From Triplophysa rosa (Eukaryota > Chordata > Actinopteri > Cypriniformes > Nemacheilidae), in the NCBI RefSeq assembly GCF_024868665.1, contig NC_079898.1, positions 1,587,839 through 1,651,838 on the forward strand: 64,000 bases of DNA, read 5' to 3'. Below the pieces are notes generated by a model. That model was not told the origin of the DNA. It made no database searches and saw only the letters and a program-made list of their open reading frames with translations. The position numbers were made by a program, and so were the translations under genes. Positions 44,701-59,019 of the stretch are shown piece by piece; within the stretch, counting starts at the first letter, position 1; the number at the start of each line of letters is the position of its first letter.

Positions 44701-47700
44701 CACGCACTACCTTTCCTCAGTGAGCATATTCGCTTCTTGTGCAGCAAGCGGGGCATACTTGGTGGATCAATCCACCCGATGTTTCAGAGAACCGGGGTTA
44801 CGACAGTAACCTATTGTTCTCTATCATCAACTTGTTAAGAGATCCACCTATGGGAGAATGAGAGCAGGGTTCAGAGCGAGCCCGAAGGGCAGAATTGTGA
44901 TTTCGTAACACATGCCCTGGTAGGCGAAACAAAGAAATTTCCTGTGCGGAGGATATATGCTTATGTGGAAAAAAGCATCTTTCAGATCGACTGATGTGAA
45001 CCAGTCTTTTTGATGAATTGAACGAGAGAGAGTGCCGTGCGTAAACATTCTGAAATTGTATTTCCTTAAATGTTTGTTCAACACTGAGGTCCAGAATAGG
45101 ATGAAGGGAGCCGTCCTTTTTCGAGACTAGGAAATAACGAGAATAAAACCCCTGGTTGTACTGATGCAAGGGAATCACCAGTACCGCCCCCTTCTCGAGA
45201 AGGGAGGAAATCTTGTCTTTCAGAACAGAAGAGAGGATTCTGCTGAAGCACGTTTTTTTTTTTGGCAAACTGGAGCATGTAGCCCATCATAACAGTGCGA
45301 ATAACCAATTCGGGGGCTGACACAGACTGCCAAGCTGACACATACGCAGAGCTGCCGGCCCGACCGGACTGCTCATTCGTGATGCAATGGCGTCATCTAG
45401 CGGACAGACTGGCAGCGACATGCGGGACGTCCGAGAAACGGCTGCAGAGAGCAGAGCGTTCACTCTCGGTGTTTGGTATTGTTCTTGATTTTTTATTTTT
45501 GAAACACAGTGGGGCCGAAGCCTTTATTGAGTGTATGAGGGGTGATTTGTGCAAACTGTGAAGAGGCTTTGGTTGAGCACTTTTTGACAATGGCAGGGCA
45601 CTTGTCACCACTGATTTTCCCTCCAGCTCTGGAACAGGGAACTGGGGAGGGGGGTTGTGTATGGGGTACACCTGAGGGTGGGCACCCAAACACGGAAAAA
45701 GGGGCCCCTTGGGTTGAGAACTTTCCCATCTTGGGTAAAGGAGGAAAAAAACCTGGACAAGAAGCCCCTGAAGGGGCATATCAGGTATGCCTCTGTCTTT
45801 GGCCATCCGAAGTGGTGGGGTTAGGAGGCTTCTTTGCTGCGGCATAAGAGGACTTACCCCCGGGCTTAGGTGGCTGGTTAGCCTGCTGGCTAGGCTGCTG
45901 GCTGGGTTGCCTGTTACGGGGCTTGTGTTTGACTGCATTATTGAACGGCCGATTTAAGGCAGTGGCCTGAAGGGGATGAGAGGGAGCCTGGCGTGGAGCT
46001 TCCTGGGCAAGCACAGCTTAAACGCCTCATCCTACTTCTTATCATTGCAGCATTGCTGCATTAGGGCAACCGTTGGACCGAAGAGAGACTGGCCAGGCTC
46101 TACCGGGGCTCCTGCAATGCGCCTTTTCTCACTGTCGGGCAGACCAGAGAGATTTAGCCAGAGGGGTTCCCCATAACTGAAAAATCCATAGAACGTCCAC
46201 TGGCCTGGACGGGCATTACGCAGAACCAGAATATTAACAGTGACGATCTCTTTCCAGAGAGTAGGCGATGGAGAGCCTTCATCCGGGTGCTTACTTATGT
46301 CCTCCAAAAACTCAGCCTGGTAGGCTGAGAGGAGGGAGGAAACAATTAGCGCTCGTACCGACAGAGCAGACGCTTTGTACGAGGTCTGGAAAACGGAAGC
46401 TGTAAAGCAGTCCATCTTATTTGGGAGTGCTGGCTTGGGGGGAGCCAGAAGAACTCCCTGAGAGGGGCTGAGGTGTCTAGCGATGGACGGCTCGATAGTG
46501 GGAGGGTTGCACATACCAAGTGATTCCATATCCTTAACCTCCAGACCCGTTAAGCCGTGCTTCAGGTCGAGCGGGTCATTCCAAAAATGGCGCATGTGCT
46601 TCGTGCACGTGGGGACAATCGGCAGGAGCTGTTTCCGTGGACCAGCCGGGGGGCCCGAGGAGCTTGCCGTCATAAATGTCCCTCTCCTGATCGGCGGTAT
46701 TCTGGAGAGCCGGCCAATCGATGCCGAGCCGAGCGGCAGCTCGCTCACACACCTCGAAGGAGGATCGCGTGCGGTTGTGCAGTTGTGCCGTTAACTGGAG
46801 GAACTTGGACAGACGGGATGGTGTCCTCGTCCTCCGAGCCATCGAGCAAAGAGGGATCTTCATCCTCACCCGAGCCGGCAGGCTCACCATGAAATGACAA
46901 AACACCGGGTAGGATATCGTCGAGTAAACCCTCTTCAGCCTGGTCGGTTCAACTGAGAGATGGCAGAGTCCGGGAGGCCCCCAGATCTGCCCCGCTATCG
47001 ACCGCTTCAGCATCCGAGTCGCACTGTTCATCGGCGCACTGGGTAGAGGCAATCTTAATGTGGCGCCTAAGGAGCCTCTTAGGTAGGGCGAGGCAATGGC
47101 TGCAGTTTTCTGGCAGCGAAAGTGCTTCTTCGGCGTGCTTAAACCCTATACACACGACGCAATAGGGATGAGTATCCCTTGCGGCGATAAGGGAGCCGCA
47201 GGTGGCAGGGCATGCACGCGACTGTGGGTCCAATGGGGGAGCAGATCGTTTATCCATGCGGAGCGTAGAAACAGGCGGGCAGCCTGGTAATTGAAAGGGT
47301 GGCAAGCGTGGGTGGCAAGCCGACCAACTGAAGATAAATAGCAACCAACCGTAAAATCCTGACAACACGCCTAGCAAAGGCTGATCGGAGATATGTCCTT
47401 CTGTAGGCCAAGTGAAGTCAGACAAGCACAGTAAAAGCTGTGGAGCAAAGAGGTCGCGAGAGGCGAATGTCAATTGAGGAAAGGTAGCGCGTGCAGTAGC
47501 CTTTATGCATTAGGCGAGGGGGCGGGTCCTCACCTGGCATAGGGCTCGCGCTCCTGTCTGTCAAGCCAGATTGGTGCAATTGGATGCTTCTACAGAGGTC
47601 AGGTACGGATGCCCTTCCCATAGGTGGATCTAGAAACGAGATGATTATAGAGAACAAGCTATACTTTACCATATTGCAACATCTGTCCTAACCATGTCTA

Positions 47701-50700
47701 TTTAACGTCTCTCTTATCAAAACGCTCTGGGCTGCGTTTCCCAAAAGGATCGTAAGCCTACGATGGTCGTAGCTCCATTAGCGGCAATGGTTCTAAGATC
47801 AACTTTGTGTTACGATGCTTTTGGGAAACGCAGCCCTGATTGGTTAAGATGACCCAGTCTGTCAGGTTACCCGCTCGGAGCTCTTTATGTAACAGGCTTT
47901 AGGAAGGTTTGACATAAGTCAGATCAACACGCAGATTGATAAGAAGCATTTTTACACCACACCGGTTACATAAACAGGAATAACAGGGGCGTCAGTTCTG
48001 CCTTTTAAGTTTGAGCCCAAGTTGGATAATGAAACAAGCAGATCGACCAGAGGCACATTTGCAAAGAGGACTTCAAAGGACGAATTACCAGAAAAACTTA
48101 AATCTTAATTGCAGGGCCAGTTATTTAAAAGTAATTTGATTGAATTTTGACTTTTGGATTGCTTTTGAACAACCCATTTTTAAGATATGATCCAATCCGA
48201 TAGCCGAAATCCAATCAGATCACTTTTGAACAACTGGCCCCGGAAAATCAGGATTATACAGATCCCATCAAAAGGCTGGATTTCAGGAACAAAACAATGT
48301 AATTATACTTGGAAACTGGTAAAAAAATACAACATTTCTTTCATGCAATATACACACAGACATACTATTATTTATATTGATTAGTTTACCTGTTAAAATA
48401 ATGCATGTCAAGTAGACATTAAGCTGCATATTAAGCTTTTCAGTAGCTGACAGTAAAGAAAACACAGATTTTGGTACCATAAAAGAATCCCGATTTAAAT
48501 GTGTAGTATTTTTAAACTACATTGGCAAAACCATCATTGACAAACCAGTCAAAAGTGGTTATTTGTGGTGAACGCAAAGTCTCTCGGGTGAAATCAATGC
48601 AACCATTTCCTGAGTGAAAGCAAAAGCATTGAACTATGTTTGTTTTGTTTTCTATCACCTTGTTCCTTTAGGGCAGTGTATTGTACTCGTCAGACCCACT
48701 CTGAATGTTGGTTACTATGTTAATTAATCTCCCAAATTAACACACGAAACAACTGATGATTTGAATCAGCTGTTCTATATAGGGAGACATCAAAAACATT
48801 CTGGGGGGACATGGACCAGGGTTGGGAACCACTGATTTAGGGTTTCCGTAGAGCATTAGCAATCCAGATTTGGTAATCTGATAGTGTATATTTGAATCTG
48901 CTTTGATTTGAAAAAAAAACACCTCAAAGGTAAAATGCTTTATTTGATCCTCTATAGCAAAAAATGGGATTTACAAATCCTGATCATTCTGATCCAGATT
49001 ATCACATGTTTTGAACAATTGGCCCCAGAGCTAACGGTAGTAAATAGAGGCTTACAAAAGAGTGAAAGCAAGCACGCACCTCAGCCATGACAACAACACA
49101 CAACTTCAGCGGCTCTTCATCTGATCTAAAGCAGCTCAACAAGGCCTTGCCCTTTGTTGCGTGCTCCCGGGGGGAGGATTTACGTAGTAATCTATGATGT
49201 CACTAACCCTACAAGCCATTTGTTGTAGTCCTTAAATAGCGATTATCTCCATTTGCAGTGAAGTTTGAGGATCTTTTTTATGTTCAAACAACAACATTAT
49301 ACACTATTTTAAACGGACGGTTCATCCAAAAATGAAAATTCAGTCATGAATTACTCACCCTCTAGTTGTTTGAAATCTGTATACATTTCTTTGTGCTGGT
49401 GAACCCAGAGAATTTTATTGGAAGAATGTTTTAAGGCACCATTGACTACTAGGGGTGTGATGAGATCCAACTGGTCTTGTGAGAACACAATTTCCTTACG
49501 CAATTGGCATGATGAAGTGCTGGGCTCGAAATTGCGACCATTTTAGTCGCAAATGATCCATAAATTTAAACTGTGCGACCTCAAAATATATTTGGGAGCA
49601 TTTGTGTGAATGCACATTTTGTTGTGGTGCGACGTGTTTTCATTACTGTACAGAACACACTAATAACTGCACAAAGTATGTGGGTGATGTGAGCTACAGT
49701 GACCGGCCCGGCCATTCATAGACAACATGATTTTCCATCCCGCGGTGCTACTTTCTCACCGTTTTTCTATGTAAACACATGCTAGACGGACGGGTATCAA
49801 CCTTCATGCCTCGCACATAAAAACACTATTTACGGTGGTTCGTGCTGCCAGCAGTGCTTTGGGAGCGTGCAGCGCTAGGCTGAACTGCATCTGGGCTGAC
49901 TGTACCATTAGTAGAGGATAGCAACTGCAAGTTCACATTACATTATTTTAAATACATTCAAAGGCAAACCTCTTTAAAAGCGGACCATCTGTCTCTTACA
50001 TATGTGCAATGTAAGCATTAAACATGATGTGTTTATGTAGTCTTAACTGTTTCTCTGAAGGCTATGAGGGTTCAGTCAGTGGAGGAAGGAGGATTGACAG
50101 TGTGATATGATATGATCGCCATCTCTGCTAACACGTGAGGCCTGTATCACAAAGCTGTTTCGGTTTTTACCCAGGTAAATTCACGTTTAGTTTGAGCATA
50201 CTCTGAGGTTTCGGGCTCAAGAAGGTGGATTGGTTTTGAGTGGGTTTTGTCGCCATGGAAAGAGGTCGCAAACCAAATCTGAACCAATCAGCTCTGAGAA
50301 AAGTAACGTATATCTTACGCTGTGATGCCCATGTATCTCTCGTTCCAAATTTAAAAAAAAAAGTTTAAAGTGAAAAGATGTAAGAGAGAAAATCTTTTGC
50401 TGCTAAGTGTTTATTTGTTTTGTATATTTACATTTATTAATTATAATTCAAACACATTCATATAATTATTATGAGTTGATAATTAATATTTATTAATTAA
50501 TATTAAACATAGCATTTCAATTAATATAACTATATTTGTATAAAACCAAAATTTTATATATACAGGTAAAGCTTTTTAAAGTAATGAAGCATACATATTA
50601 TCTTTAGATCTGTCATGGCTCTGCTTCATTTAGTCATGTTTTTCTTGGTCCTGTAGCAGAGCCATGACAAAGTCTTTGGTTATGTGTGGAGAGAAACATA

Positions 50701-53700
50701 TTATTGTCCTTTTGACAATAATATGCGTTCTCTCCAGTGTCTCCTCATTGGCCCGCTCCTCTCGTTTCCTTGTGATCTTTCCCTGAGTGTTTGATTACCC
50801 ACACCTGCCCCATGTCGTTATCCCTCGTTTGTGTTTCCTATATATACCCTCTTGTTTCTTTGTCTTGTGTTGGTGGATTACATGTGGATGTTCGTGTACC
50901 TGTGATGTCGTGTTGTATTCCAAACCTGTCCAAATCGATGTTCCTTGTTCCCACCGTGAGTCATTGTTGGTCTTGTTTATGTTAGTTTAAGTCAAGTGTT
51001 TTATAGTCTAGTTAATAGTCCTTGGTTCCTGTGTTTTCCTGATATTATTTATTCCCATTGTCTTTGTCAGTGTTTTTCCCCATCGAGGGAGTTTTTGATT
51101 TGTGTTTATATTTAAAATAAAATACCCCTGTTAACCCCTTACCTGCCGTTGCCTGCACTTGGGTTCTTCCACCTCGTTTCCTGACAAGATCTTATTGTAA
51201 ACCTATATAAATAATTTAAATTCAGTTGATTGTGTATTGATATAGTCAGTAGCTGCCTTCTCAAACGTTCACTGCAGCAGTGGTTATTCCTGCCTTGTTA
51301 ATGTGTTTCAGTTCATGACATTTTTTTCATAATGATCTTTCATTTTCAACAGAAAAGTGAATTGCGCTGATACTCACGAGAAGTCAATCAAACTGATGAT
51401 GCTTTCCATGTTCCGTGTGATTGGCTGTTTGCCGCATGTCACACTTTCAGGGTGCACGTGCCTCACGAACTCTGATCAAACCTGAGTTGACAGAGAAAGT
51501 TTATACCAAGCGTCGTGCTACAGCTGAAATTGATCTAAACCAGGTTGGGTTTGTCTAGTTTTGTCAACTCAAAAGTTACTGTTCAACTCAGTGTTTGTTC
51601 ACCTCGCTTCGTGATACAGTCCACAGCACTGTGCAAAAGCATATAGAGAAAACAACCACAGCTCTTTATAAAAGCTACGACTGTTGAGAAAACAAAGCAT
51701 AAATTTTGTGCAATTACTGTCTGTCATTTGAGTTTGTGACAAAACATTTTGCAGTGTTTACATATTGTTTAATAAGTTTAATGTGTTTCATAAAGTACAA
51801 GTTGATTTTATAATGACTGCATTTTTTGCATTTTAAGGTGAATAAAATACAAATTTTCCCTATATATTCCATCGTTGAGGATTTCTTTAAAATAGTCAAA
51901 AAATCTAGTCGTGTCTCGTGAGAAGTGTCTCATCACAACCCTATTGACTACCATAGTAGAAAAAAATTAAATGTAAGGTGCCCCAAGTAGAAGGTGTTTC
52001 CTACTATGGTAGTCAATGGTGCCTCAGAACTGTCAGTTTCTAACATTTTTCCAAATATCTTTGTGTTCAACCGTTTGAAACTGCAACTTGATGGTGAGTA
52101 TGGTTGTTTTTGGGTGGACTATCCCTTGAAGTTGTAAAAGTGAAAGCAAATCTTATGACACCTCTAAGACTTATCTGTATCTCAGATATTTCTCCTGAGA
52201 AAAAGAACCAGACATCTCATAACATCTGAGTTTCAGAAAAGATCACAAACTGAGCTCAGATTTGTCAAGTCTGCAATCAAAATCCAAAATCTATTCTCAT
52301 GAACATAGCAACCGGAGAGTTTACCTTGAGAGGAAACAGCAGAAGAAAAGGCCAGTGTCTGTTTCTGCATTGATGTGTGCAGAGCAGAGGACAAAGAGCT
52401 CAACACGAAGCATGAGACTCAAATCTTCAAAATCGTTTCAAAGCAACACACACATTTAACAGTACGTGATTGTAATAATATCATGTTAAATGTTATATAG
52501 GTGACAATACCTTCATCAAATGCACTCAAAATCATGAATACCAAAGAAAGAAAAGCACGTTATTACCCATACTGAATGATGCCCATCATGGGTCCAGCTA
52601 TACCCCCATTCATGACCTGAGAGACCTCCACCAGAAAATCTTTCTGAATCTTAAAGCGCCGCTTGCCAATGCTCCAGCTGCCATCCATGAGGAATGCCAC
52701 ATCCACTTTACAGGCTACAAACAAAGCACCAGAATCATGAAGTCAAGTCTAGAGTCTACAGTAGAACGCCCAAGCTGTGATTGAACAACATGAAGGAATG
52801 TACTTGGATCTCCTTGAGTCATGATCTCGGGCGCTCTGGCTGCTGGTTCCTGCCCTCGAACACTGATGCCTGAACACAGAAGATTGTGAACACGTTACCA
52901 GTCACACAAAGACACACACATACAGTACATGCACATGTCTCTTTTCCTAAACAATAAGAGGGATCAGTGCTTTTGTTTTGGTACTTCCCATTGATAATCA
53001 GTTTTACATTTCTAAAGCAGATTTAAAAACAAAAACAAACAAAACTTGGTTTAAAAAAAATCTGGTTTTCAAACCATGCTTGCTGTAGTAAAGTCATGGT
53101 TTTGCCAATAGTAACCAACCAACTGGTTCATATTTGTAAGGGTTGAGGACATGGCCACAATGTTTCTGGGACTTTGGCGCTTCAATGCAATGTTACGCTG
53201 ACCAAATGAAGACTAACTGGTGACGTCTTCAGGACGTACTGTGTTTGCTGGGTGTACGTTTGAGCTCTCCTGTGCAGCAGGCTTGAGCAGCTGCCACTTT
53301 GGCCCTTAATGCCGAAAGTGCCCTTTTGTCAAGGCAAAAATATATATTTTATTAATCAAAGGCTGCACAATAACTATTTGTAAAATGAATGAATAATAAT
53401 TTAGCCCTAAATAAAATGACCCACGTGATGACCTTTCACCTGTCGACCCCTCACATTCAGACGCCTTCAGTAGATTAGTGCATTTCCAGCATACAAAACT
53501 GTTCGCCGCTGCTGGTAAGTGGTGTTTTCAGCAGAGCGATGTGCCCTTGTTTACTTATTAATGTATTTATTATTATTATAAGAATTTTACAAGAACGCCG
53601 TGAAGACAGCAGGAGTGGCTGTTGTGTGTGTAGCCTGCTCTGCTCTGAACTGAAGTGACGTGAGCTGCAGCTAATGTTGCTTCTACACACAGCGATATAA

Positions 53701-56700
53701 ACAAAGGCGCATGTTCACTTCTTCAATCGATATTTGCTGTTTGGGGGAGAAAAGGTTCACGGGTGTCAGGGGGTCTGGTCTTTTTCTGTTATTTGACTAA
53801 AACTAATAAGACTTTGAAGTATTATTATTACAGTATTTTTCCTGATAAAACAGGCTTATTTTAATTTTCTCGACATCAGCTGCTCCCTGTAAGTGATGTC
53901 AGCCCACAGTGTTTTAAAAATACTGCCTACAATCTTACAATACAATATGTCATGATACAGTGGACACGTCCTACACAGTTTACTATAACAGCTGTTATTC
54001 TGTATAACAGAGAAGGTTGGACAACTTCATTCACTTCAGTTTCTAATCCCAGACTTTTAATACTGTAGGTGCAAATCAAATATTTTTAAACTTTTAAACA
54101 TTAGAGCGGTCTTTTCTGTTCTGTTTCTTTTTCAAAACTGCATTATGGCATTTGCTGCTGTATCAATACAGAAGTATGCGTATTTATACATGAATCAGCA
54201 AGGTATGCATCGCGATACACAGTATTGCTGTATTGATGTCGTGAGCACAGCCCTATTTAAAGCCTTGTTCCTTGTGCCCCTTTTATACTTTAAGTACCTG
54301 CCCCTTTAAAAGTCTCTGCACGACCATGCCTTCCGAGAGAAGCTTTGACTCGTGGGATATATGTTGTAGTAGTAGTAAAAATAGCAAAGACATGAAGAAG
54401 TTGTTAACCTGTCTCTGGATGTTGCTGATCATAACACTGAACGTGAAAGCTTTGATCTGTGGGACTTGGAAAACAAAGATTCTCACCTGACTCCAACGGG
54501 TTTGAATCAGGCTCCCATGATTCAGTTGGTGCCTCTGTGACAACAACAACATTTATTACACAATTATAACAAACACCACAGAACCTTTGAATCCAGCCAT
54601 TCAAATGGCATTCAATGGGGTATACAAGTCATCCATGTATGGAAATTATGTTGTGAGTTCAAAATAAATGAAAAATAAGTGATGTTGTCATACTTTGTCA
54701 TCTTCAATGAATTTGCAAAAATGTTATTCTGACCGTAAACCATTTTCCAACATGTCAAACATTAAGACTTGTGCTGTCAATCGATAAAAAAATTAACCCT
54801 ATTAATCACACATTTGTTTTTGGAAATTAATTACGATGAATCGTGCTTCATTTTACATGACATTAATGTTTTAAAATATACTTTTAGATTCTAATAACTT
54901 CACATTAATGTAGAAACAACACAGTCTATTTCCTAATATTTATTTTCTGTCACATCATTTAATAACTGAAAACCTGCATCACTGATATCAGTACTATTAC
55001 TGATGTATCTATAAAATTATTTTGTCCTAATTTTAACATTAAGTATAATTGAGAGCTGTCAATTTTAACATTTATTAGGCTTTAAAAATGGTTTTAATTT
55101 AATTGAACTTTAAACAATCTTTACATGCCCATTATAATTTAATATCTGTGCTCTAACAGGTTGGAAATATACAGAAATTGAAATTTCTCAAACACTTTAC
55201 AGTCCTGGCCGCTAAATTCTACATTAAATACAGAGGAATTCTGATTAAAGCTACAAAACACGTTGAATTCTTTTCTTTTGCAGTGGCGGTTGTAGACTAC
55301 AGTAGCTGGGGGGGACTGGGTCCAGGCAGGGGCCACTTGTGCTTTTAGGTGGCACACTACAGTTTATTTTCAGGATTTTTTTATTTTAGATAATGTCATG
55401 CATCATTCTGTTTTCTCTAGAAGTAAACTAATAAGCAAATAAGCTAATAAAACAAATTCAACTCAAGGCATTTTCTGCATCTTTAAGTTAAATAATACAT
55501 GAACGTAAAACAACTGACAAAAATCAACTTAACCATCTGAATAACAAATCCATAACAATAGGGTATATAACTAGATAGTAAAGTTTAATTTGCATAATGC
55601 TAAAACAATTAGCATGTTGTTCACTAGGGATGCCACAATACTCAATATAATATTGAACCGTTCGGTACGACCTCCACGGTTCAATACGTCTAAGTGAACT
55701 GCGTTTTTTCCAGTTTTGCGTTTAAAATTTTCCATGTGCTTAATTACACTGTGAACTGGCTCTGTCCGTGTTTGTCTGTATGCGGAGATAAATAAACACA
55801 TCCCCACGAGTAATATCTAATAGCGATTGGTGGTCGGGTGGTGAGGCGAGACTGCCTGCAATGAGAAGCCATGTGCTGTTGAGTATAATGCTGACGAACA
55901 GACACGGGCTGGCTTTACTGTATGCCTGTTGTACTAAAGTGATAATGTCCAAATTTGGCACATCAAGAATGTATTTTTACACTGCATATGAAAGCAGCAC
56001 GTTCGCGTTGCTCTCAGCACATGCAGAAAGAGCATTTACAGCACCATGCCAAAGTCCATTTAGCCTCCAAGCAGCTATTTAGCATTGAATTTCTTCAAAT
56101 TTATTGCAATGGCAGTGGCGCACCTTGTTAATACATTATCTTTGGCCTTTCCCATTGAGCGCTGGTGTTTGCAGTGTTGCTTCTATTACAGCAAGTTTTG
56201 CATTACGTCATTTTAAATACTATGATGCGCAAAACCTCTTCAATAAGCTTATTTTACTGGCATGTTGATGAACAGTAAACCAAAAACTGCTGTGAGCTGC
56301 CAGTATAAATCTATTTTTTCAATACACCAGGAATTTGTACAAGTTGATTTTTGCTTAAAGATAATAAAATAAGTCAAGTAAAATAAAGAGAATTTCAGTC
56401 AAATAGTTTTTTTTCTTCTCAAGTTTTTACTGTTCCTGTCACATAAGCATAAAACAATGAAAAACACTTTAATGTGCCGAAGCCATCAGAACCGAACCGA
56501 ACCGGAAACCGTAGGCGAAAAACCGAGGTTTATATCAAACCGAGGCTGTATTGTTGCATACCTATTGTTAACTATATGCTAACATGATTAACATGATGTT
56601 AACACAATTACCATGTTGCTAGCATGATGCTAATGCGATTAGCATGTTGCTAGAATGTCACTTATATGATGCTAGCAAAAATGTGCATGTTTCTAACGTG

Positions 56701-58984
56701 ATATTAACACGAATAACATGTTCTTATCATGATGTTAACACCATTAACATGATTGCAATGCGATTAACGTGTTTTTCTATCATGATGTTAACATGATTAT
56801 CATGTTTGTTAGCATGATTACCCTGTAAATGTAAATGTAGATATAGGTCTTGTTAAACGGTTGCTAAGCTAATCTTTTTAATGCTATGGGCGTGGCTTGG
56901 CAGATGCCAATTGATGATGCTCCACGCCACAAGTGAGAACGAACCAACCTCCATGTCTCTACGATGTTCTGATTGCAGAGACATAGGTCTTGCTAAGTTA
57001 ATCTGTTTTATTGCTATGGGCCTGGCTTTAAAACTTCATGAAGATCCTGAGAGATTGATTGGTGCCTGAGTTAAATGAACCCACGCACTTGTCTCTATGA
57101 CATTGTGCTGCAAAGATATCCACCTAGTTCTTTTATAATGGCAGTCTATGGTATTGGTTGCTAGGCTGCTGTCAATGGTTGCTAGGGGCATAGCTTCATA
57201 GCTTCATTAAAATTCTTGAGCACTGATTAGTTGCCTAAGTAAAATAAGCCCACCCAATTGTCTCTACGACACTGTACTGCACAGATATCCATCTGGGCAT
57301 ATTTCCTGCCCCATTATAAATCAATGGGGAATTTCAGGGGGCTCCCACGCCCCAGGGGTACAAATTACACCCCTGATCTTCACTTTGGCAATGTTAACGT
57401 ATATTTGTGCACAATCTCTCCCCACTGCCTCAAGCACGAAAGTACCACAGTACAGACAGGTGTACTTGGGTTTTTCCACATGGATGGGTCGTGTTTGGGC
57501 TGTACAGTCTCACAAAATGAACATTTCTGAATGATTGTGTGAAATTGTGACTAAACAACACTCAAAATACTGAATGTGTTCATGATGAAAATGCGTTTGC
57601 ACGCGTATGAGAAAGTCTACATGAGACACTCGGCATAGCGAGCTCACCACCTAATAAGGCAGAGAATATTCTGCGAGATGTTCTAACAATGTAGCTACTA
57701 CTTCTATCGTCTACAGACACCTAATAATCTTAAGAAACACTTAAGCCATTTCTGTCTTTGTGCTCTAATTCATGTGCATGCGATTTAATGCTTTTATCAG
57801 CTCTGTCTGCAGCCTCACATCAACGCACGTACACCTGGCTCCAACTTCACGCAATGACGCTGTATCGGGGAGGGGGCGTGGCCAGCTCGAAATGCATTCT
57901 CAATCCACATTGAAATTTGCAACACTCGTATCTCTCACGGAGGAGATCGGAAGCAAAAAAGTTAACGAATATTAGCCCGGTTCTGTCAACCTTGCACTGG
58001 TTACCTATAAAGCATCGCGTTAACTTTAAAATCTTGCTTATTACCTATAAAGCCTTACATGGTTTAGCTCCTCAGTACTTGAATGAACTCCTTTTGTATT
58101 ACAGTCCTTCACGTGCATTACGCTCTCAGGCGTCCTGTCAGTTGGTAATACCTAGAATTTCAAAATCAAGTGCAGGTGGTAGATCCTTTTCCTATCTAGC
58201 GCCTAAACTTTGGAATAGTCTTCCCTGCACTGTCCGGGAGGCAGACACACTCTGTCAGTTTAAATCTAGACTAAAGACGCATCTTTTTAATCTTGCATAC
58301 ACTACTCTTCCATAATATAAATCTTCTGAGGGTTTAGGCTGCATTAGTTAGATCAACCGGAACCAAAAACACAACTGATGTACTTGTTGCATCAAAGAGT
58401 CAGAACAGTACTCTACTCTCAGCCAGTCTTGTCTCATTGTTCCAAGGTTACCACAGCGAGCAGGATGCAGTTCATGGCCTGACCTGATGGTAGAGCGGAG
58501 AATGGGAAGTGGGGACCTGACAAGAGCTGAGATGATAGAGCTGGATAAAGAAGGACGCGGTCTCTTGACATGTCTTCACCACAAAACTTCAAATGCTATT
58601 AGATTATTAATGATAATCTTAAACTAAATTTATTTTATTATTAAGTTTATTTATTTTATTTAGCCTTGTTGTGCAAGTTCTCTGGAGCTTGTGCAGAGGC
58701 AGCAGCTTTTGCCAGAGGGGAACTGGAATCCCCTGGTTGGGCCTGGGTTCTCCTGAGGTTTTTTTTCTCGATTAGAGTTTTGGGTTCCTCGCCACCGTTT
58801 GCATACTGTTTTTGCACTATCTGCCTGACCGGGGGGGCTGCTTTAGAATCTTAAAGTTTTACTTAATTAATATTGCATATAGGAATTTATTATCTGTTAT
58901 ATTTGACCTGTGCTTCTCTCTCCTTTATCCTAAATGTGTGCTCTCACTGAGCGTGTGTGTGTGTGCGTACTTGTCTGTGTACGT

Positions 58985-59019
<35 letters not shown>

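Larger units (their letters stand above)
44513..47665 (-). mobile_element. Internally deleted DIRS element (gag retained, most of pol lost)
   Basis: The inverted terminal repeats (left 44513-44760, right about 47440-47665) share GATCCACCTATGGGAAGGGC, AGAAGCATCCAATTGCACCA-like and CCGCCCCCTCACCTAATGCA sequence in inverse. The internal complementary region at about 44783-44850 joins the two outer ends. Minus-strand gag (47473-45393) and the first part of RT (45268-44850) are present. RNase H, methyltransferase-like and tyrosine recombinase parts are missing. With both ends and the internal complementary region, it might be mobilised in trans. It lies in a vit intron. Confidence 0.85.
49450..51943. 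mobile_element. hAT-type element with nested insertions
   Basis: The ends TAGGGGTGTGATGAGA and a TCTCATCACAACCCTA terminus are inverse, and the exact 8-bp duplication TTGACTAC flanks it (49442-49449, 51944-51951). No transposase is recognisable. It contains a further element from about 50143 (GCCTGTATCACAAAGC) to 51618 (GCTTCGTGATACAGT), itself split by the solo LTR at 50611. Confidence 0.85.
49311..52127. mobile_element. Outer MITE split by a hAT element
   Basis: The left part (49311-49449) begins AACGGACGGTTCATCCAAAA and the right part (51944-52127) ends GTTTTTGGGTGGACTATCCC, an imperfect inverse. Between them lies the hAT element 49450-51943. Without it the MITE would be about 330 bases. 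Confidence 0.7.
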
